Assembly (NCBI RefSeq): GCF_963667735.1
Contig: NZ_OY763919.1
Span: 124,001 to 188,000 of the forward strand
Direction: 5' to 3'
Length of the DNA stretch: 64,000 nucleotides
From: an uncultured Methanoregula sp.
GTDB taxonomy: Archaea; Halobacteriota; Methanomicrobia; Methanomicrobiales; Methanospirillaceae
Shown here: positions 61,607-64,000 of the stretch, piece after piece
How positions within the stretch are numbered: position 1 is the first letter of the stretch
Layout: each line of letters opens with the position of its first letter
Notes under the pieces: model-generated
Seen by the model: the letters and a program-made list of their open reading frames with translations, nothing else
The model's database searches: none
What the model was told of the DNA's origin: nothing
Position numbers and translations under genes: made by a program

Positions 61607-62458
61607 GTGATTCAGACCTTGAGAAGCGAAAACGACGAGGCCCTGCGTTTTTTTATCATCGCCGCCGCATCCATCGGGGCCGTTGTCAGCACGGTTTTTT
61701 CCTTAACCCACGGGATCTTTGAGATCTTCCCGTTTCTGTATATCCTCCCCATCATCCTAGTTGTGTACTTTTACCCGGATCGCGGCGTGGTCTTCTCCCT
61801 GGGCATCAGCCTGATGTACATCTGCCTTGTCTATCTCTTCGGGTACAGCAACCCGGGGCATATCGCCATTGCCACGGCATGGTTTGCCATTTTCATCATC
61901 ATCGGCGTTGTCGTCTCATCCTATGCCACCAAGCTCCAGCAGGAGAAGGCGCGGATCCGCCAGATCCTGAACAACTCCCAGGACGGGATCTTCTGTTTCG
62001 ATATCAAAACCGGGCAAGTGCAGGAGATCAATGCCAAATGCGCCCAGTGGCTCCGCTACGAGAGGGCGGAACTGCGCGGGACAAGCCTTGCAATGATCTG
62101 GTCGGATGCAGGAGAGCGCGAAGGATTTATTGCGAGGGTGAAAAAAGATCCCTGGAACACCGAGACAGAGGGAATGTTCCGGGCAAAAGACGGGACCATG
62201 CTCAGGTTTGTCATCTCTGCAGCTCTCGTTCTGCCGGACAGGATACTCTGTTCCGCCATTGATATCACCGGCAGCAAGATCGTGGACGAGGAGATCCGAA
62301 AGACCCTCGAAGACCTGGAGGAGCAGGTGCGGGCCCGCACGGCCCATCTCGAGGCGCTCAACGAGAAACTCCGGGCCGAGATCCTTGAGCGCAGGCAGTT
62401 CGAACAGAAGATGCTGGCCGAGACCATGAGATCGGCCCGCGATGAGGATGAGATCTGA
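61607..62458 (+). CDS. Membrane PAS sensor protein without kinase domain
   Basis: This 283-residue protein has about four transmembrane helices in residues 1-105 ('SLTHGIFEIFPFLYILPIILVVYF'-type segment), a PAS domain (about 120-230) and a C-terminal coiled coil ending 'ERRQFEQKMLAET'. There is no phosphoacceptor His or ATPase domain. It is the tandem paralogue of the next gene and shares its stop with that gene's start (TGATG). It could pair with the kinase as a sensor subunit. It starts with GTG 61607. Confidence 0.85.
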   Translation: MIQTLRSENDEALRFFIIAAASIGAVVSTVFSLTHGIFEIFPFLYILPIILVVYFYPDRGVVFSLGISLMYICLVYLFGYSNPGHIAIATAWFAIFIIIGVVVSSYATKLQQEKARIRQILNNSQDGIFCFDIKTGQVQEINAKCAQWLRYERAELRGTSLAMIWSDAGEREGFIARVKKDPWNTETEGMFRAKDGTMLRFVISAALVLPDRILCSAIDITGSKIVDEEIRKTLEDLEEQVRARTAHLEALNEKLRAEILERRQFEQKMLAETMRSARDEDEI

Positions 62459-63921
62459 TGACCGCATCCCCGTCAGTACAGCGCCAGGCTTTCTGGGCGG
62501 TCATCATTCTTGCAACAACCATCTTTGCCATTTATTCAACCATCTTCTCCCTGACCCACGGCATCTACGAGGTGTACCCGTTCCTCTATTTCCTGCCCAT
62601 CATCCTCTTTGTCTACCAGTATCCGCGCTGGGGAGTTCTCTTCTCCCTCTTCATGAGCTCCATCTACCTGCTCTTTGTCTATTACTTCAGCGGATTCGAC
62701 CCGGCTTACATTGCCGTCTCAACAGCATGGTTTGTCATCTTTGTCACAATCGGCGTTGTCACCTCCTCGTTTGCCGAGGGGCTCAAGGCGGAAGAGAGAA
62801 AATACCGGGGCATCTTCGAGAACTCGCAGGCAGGTATCTTTACGGTTGACCTGACAACCGGAAGGATCCGCGAGCTCAATCTCAAGTGCGCAAGGATGCT
62901 CAAGTACACGCGGGAGGAACTCATCGACAAGGACCTCTCCGTGATCCTCCCGGGGGCGTATGACCGGGATACCTTCCTGCACGATATCCGACTCAATGAA
63001 AAGTCCGGGGATGTCGAGCTCCGGTTCCAGACCCGGGATGCTGCTGTCCGCCATTTTCTCATCTCTGCATCCCTCTCACCCGACAATATCGTGATCTGCT
63101 CGGCTATCGACATCACCGAACGCAAGCTGGCCGAGCGGGTGATCCAGAAGGCAAAAGACGATCTCGAACAGCGGGTGCGGGAGCGGACGGACGAACTGCT
63201 CAGGGCAAACGATGCCCTCAAGGCCGAGATCCAGGAGAGAGAGCGGTTCGAGGCTGCAATAAAACTCACCAACCGGAAGCTGAACACGCTCTCCTCGATA
63301 ACCCGGCACGATATCCTCAACCAGATCAGCGCCATCGTCATGTACCTCTCGCTTGCAGAGGAGACCTCGACCGAGCCGGTGGTGATCGATCATCTCAAGA
63401 AGATCGAACAGCTCACTGAACTGATCCAGGCCCAGATCCGGTTCACCCGCGATTACCAGAGTATCGGGGCCAACGCCCCCATCTGGCAGGTCGTGGCAGC
63501 AACCGTCAGGAGCGCCATCCAGAATCTCAACATGGGCACGATCCGGGTGGAGAACCTGCTCGGCAGCCTGGAGATCTATGCCGATTACCTGCTCGAGAAA
63601 GTGTTCTTCAACCTGGTGGACAATTCCCTCCGCCATGGCGGGAACGTCTCGGTCTGCCGGTTCCTGTACCGGAAGGAACAGAACGGGGTGACCATCCTGT
63701 ACGAGGACGATGGTATCGGGGTGCCGGCAAGCGCCAAGGACAAGATCTTCAAACGGGAATATTACCGGAACACCGGGTACGGCATGTTCCTTGCCCACGA
63801 GATCCTCAGCATCACCAATCTTTCGATAAAAGAGACCGGAGATCCCGGGCATGGGGTCCGGTTCGAGATCTTTGTCCCGGAAGGAACGTACCGTCTCACA
63901 GACGGCAGCGATGCAACGTAA
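62458..63921 (+). CDS. Membrane PAS histidine kinase
   Basis: This 487-residue protein has the same N-terminal helices ('SLTHGIYEVYPFLYFLPIIL') and PAS domain as the preceding gene, followed by a coiled linker and a kinase core: 'ITRHDILNQISAIVMYL', N-box 'NLVDNSLRHGG', G1 'YEDDGIGVP' and G2 'YRNTGYGMFL'. It is an intact sensor kinase. The overlap with the paralogue before it suggests joint expression. No partner regulator is next to it. The remaining bases to the window end hold no gene I can support. Confidence 0.9.
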   Translation: MTASPSVQRQAFWAVIILATTIFAIYSTIFSLTHGIYEVYPFLYFLPIILFVYQYPRWGVLFSLFMSSIYLLFVYYFSGFDPAYIAVSTAWFVIFVTIGVVTSSFAEGLKAEERKYRGIFENSQAGIFTVDLTTGRIRELNLKCARMLKYTREELIDKDLSVILPGAYDRDTFLHDIRLNEKSGDVELRFQTRDAAVRHFLISASLSPDNIVICSAIDITERKLAERVIQKAKDDLEQRVRERTDELLRANDALKAEIQERERFEAAIKLTNRKLNTLSSITRHDILNQISAIVMYLSLAEETSTEPVVIDHLKKIEQLTELIQAQIRFTRDYQSIGANAPIWQVVAATVRSAIQNLNMGTIRVENLLGSLEIYADYLLEKVFFNLVDNSLRHGGNVSVCRFLYRKEQNGVTILYEDDGIGVPASAKDKIFKREYYRNTGYGMFLAHEILSITNLSIKETGDPGHGVRFEIFVPEGTYRLTDGSDAT

Positions 63922-64000
63922 AACAGAATGTTAAGAATTTTGTTCCGCAGGTTTTTCATTCCCGGCTCCTCTATTTTCGAGGGGGACCCCATCTGCCGGC

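Overview
The window looks like a chromosomal segment of a methanogenic archaeon of the order Methanomicrobiales, probably Methanoregula-like. I base this on the protein types and on remembered family distributions, not on a search. Supporting features are PAS-rich histidine kinases sharing an 'RHD-I/V-x-N' phosphoacceptor motif, a PEGA surface protein, PKD surface proteins, NifI-type PII proteins, a geranylgeranyl reductase, DUF432 next to MscS, and a cobalt/nickel ECF transporter. Most of the window is GC-rich; one gene (31703-32857) is strikingly AT-rich. I saw no rRNA, tRNA, CRISPR array, transposase or integrase.

Layout. 1-6,180: 3' part of a coiled-coil protein, then a leftward run encoding two small proteins, an acetate-type permease, a soluble chemoreceptor, CheW and a PAS kinase. 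6,184-14,108: an HTH-PAS protein with a decayed kinase core, a single-domain response regulator, a PEGA surface protein, an HPr-kinase-like ATPase and a large hybrid sensor kinase. 14,137-19,234: an ABC ATPase and a partner-switching (STAS / RsbW-like) cluster with a metallo-beta-lactamase-fold protein. 19,459-22,582: META protein, a crcB-crcB-DUF190 fluoride operon, a dispersed repeat, and an Xre/membrane-protein pair. 22,914-25,540: three exported proteins behind a promoter carrying two TACA-N3-TGTA boxes.

26,671-31,107 is nitrogen control: glnA divergent from amt-glnK-nifI1-nifI2, with an NrpR-like operator between them and no nif structural genes in view. A second copy of the dispersed repeat and an AT-rich CBS-domain membrane gene follow. 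33,181-36,510 is a leftward run of small proteins: a zinc-finger protein, three coiled-coil proteins sharing an EEW motif, a TM coiled-coil protein, a Cdc48-N-like protein with a helical tail, a LEA14-like protein and HdeD. Divergent from it is a PLP amino-acid decarboxylase, a GadC-like antiporter, a 14-residue micro-ORF and a membrane-anchored protein, which together resemble an acid-resistance module. 41,178-49,217 holds membrane proteins (MscS-DUF432, HdeD-like, DedA), a geranylgeranyl reductase and another hybrid kinase.

49,342-55,394: P-type cation ATPase, a DtxR-like regulator and an ECF Ni/Co transporter (Q-O-M-N). 55,474-64,000: RNB ribonuclease, CheC, XPD/DinG-like helicase, O6-alkylguanine methyltransferase, MobA, and a tandem pair of membrane PAS sensors of which only the second carries a kinase.

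The most noteworthy points are the EEW coiled-coil cluster, the archaeal partner-switching cluster, the dispersed structured repeat pair, the acid-resistance-like cluster with its micro-ORF, and the PII-rich amt operon. All functions are inferred from reading the sequence; no database search was possible.
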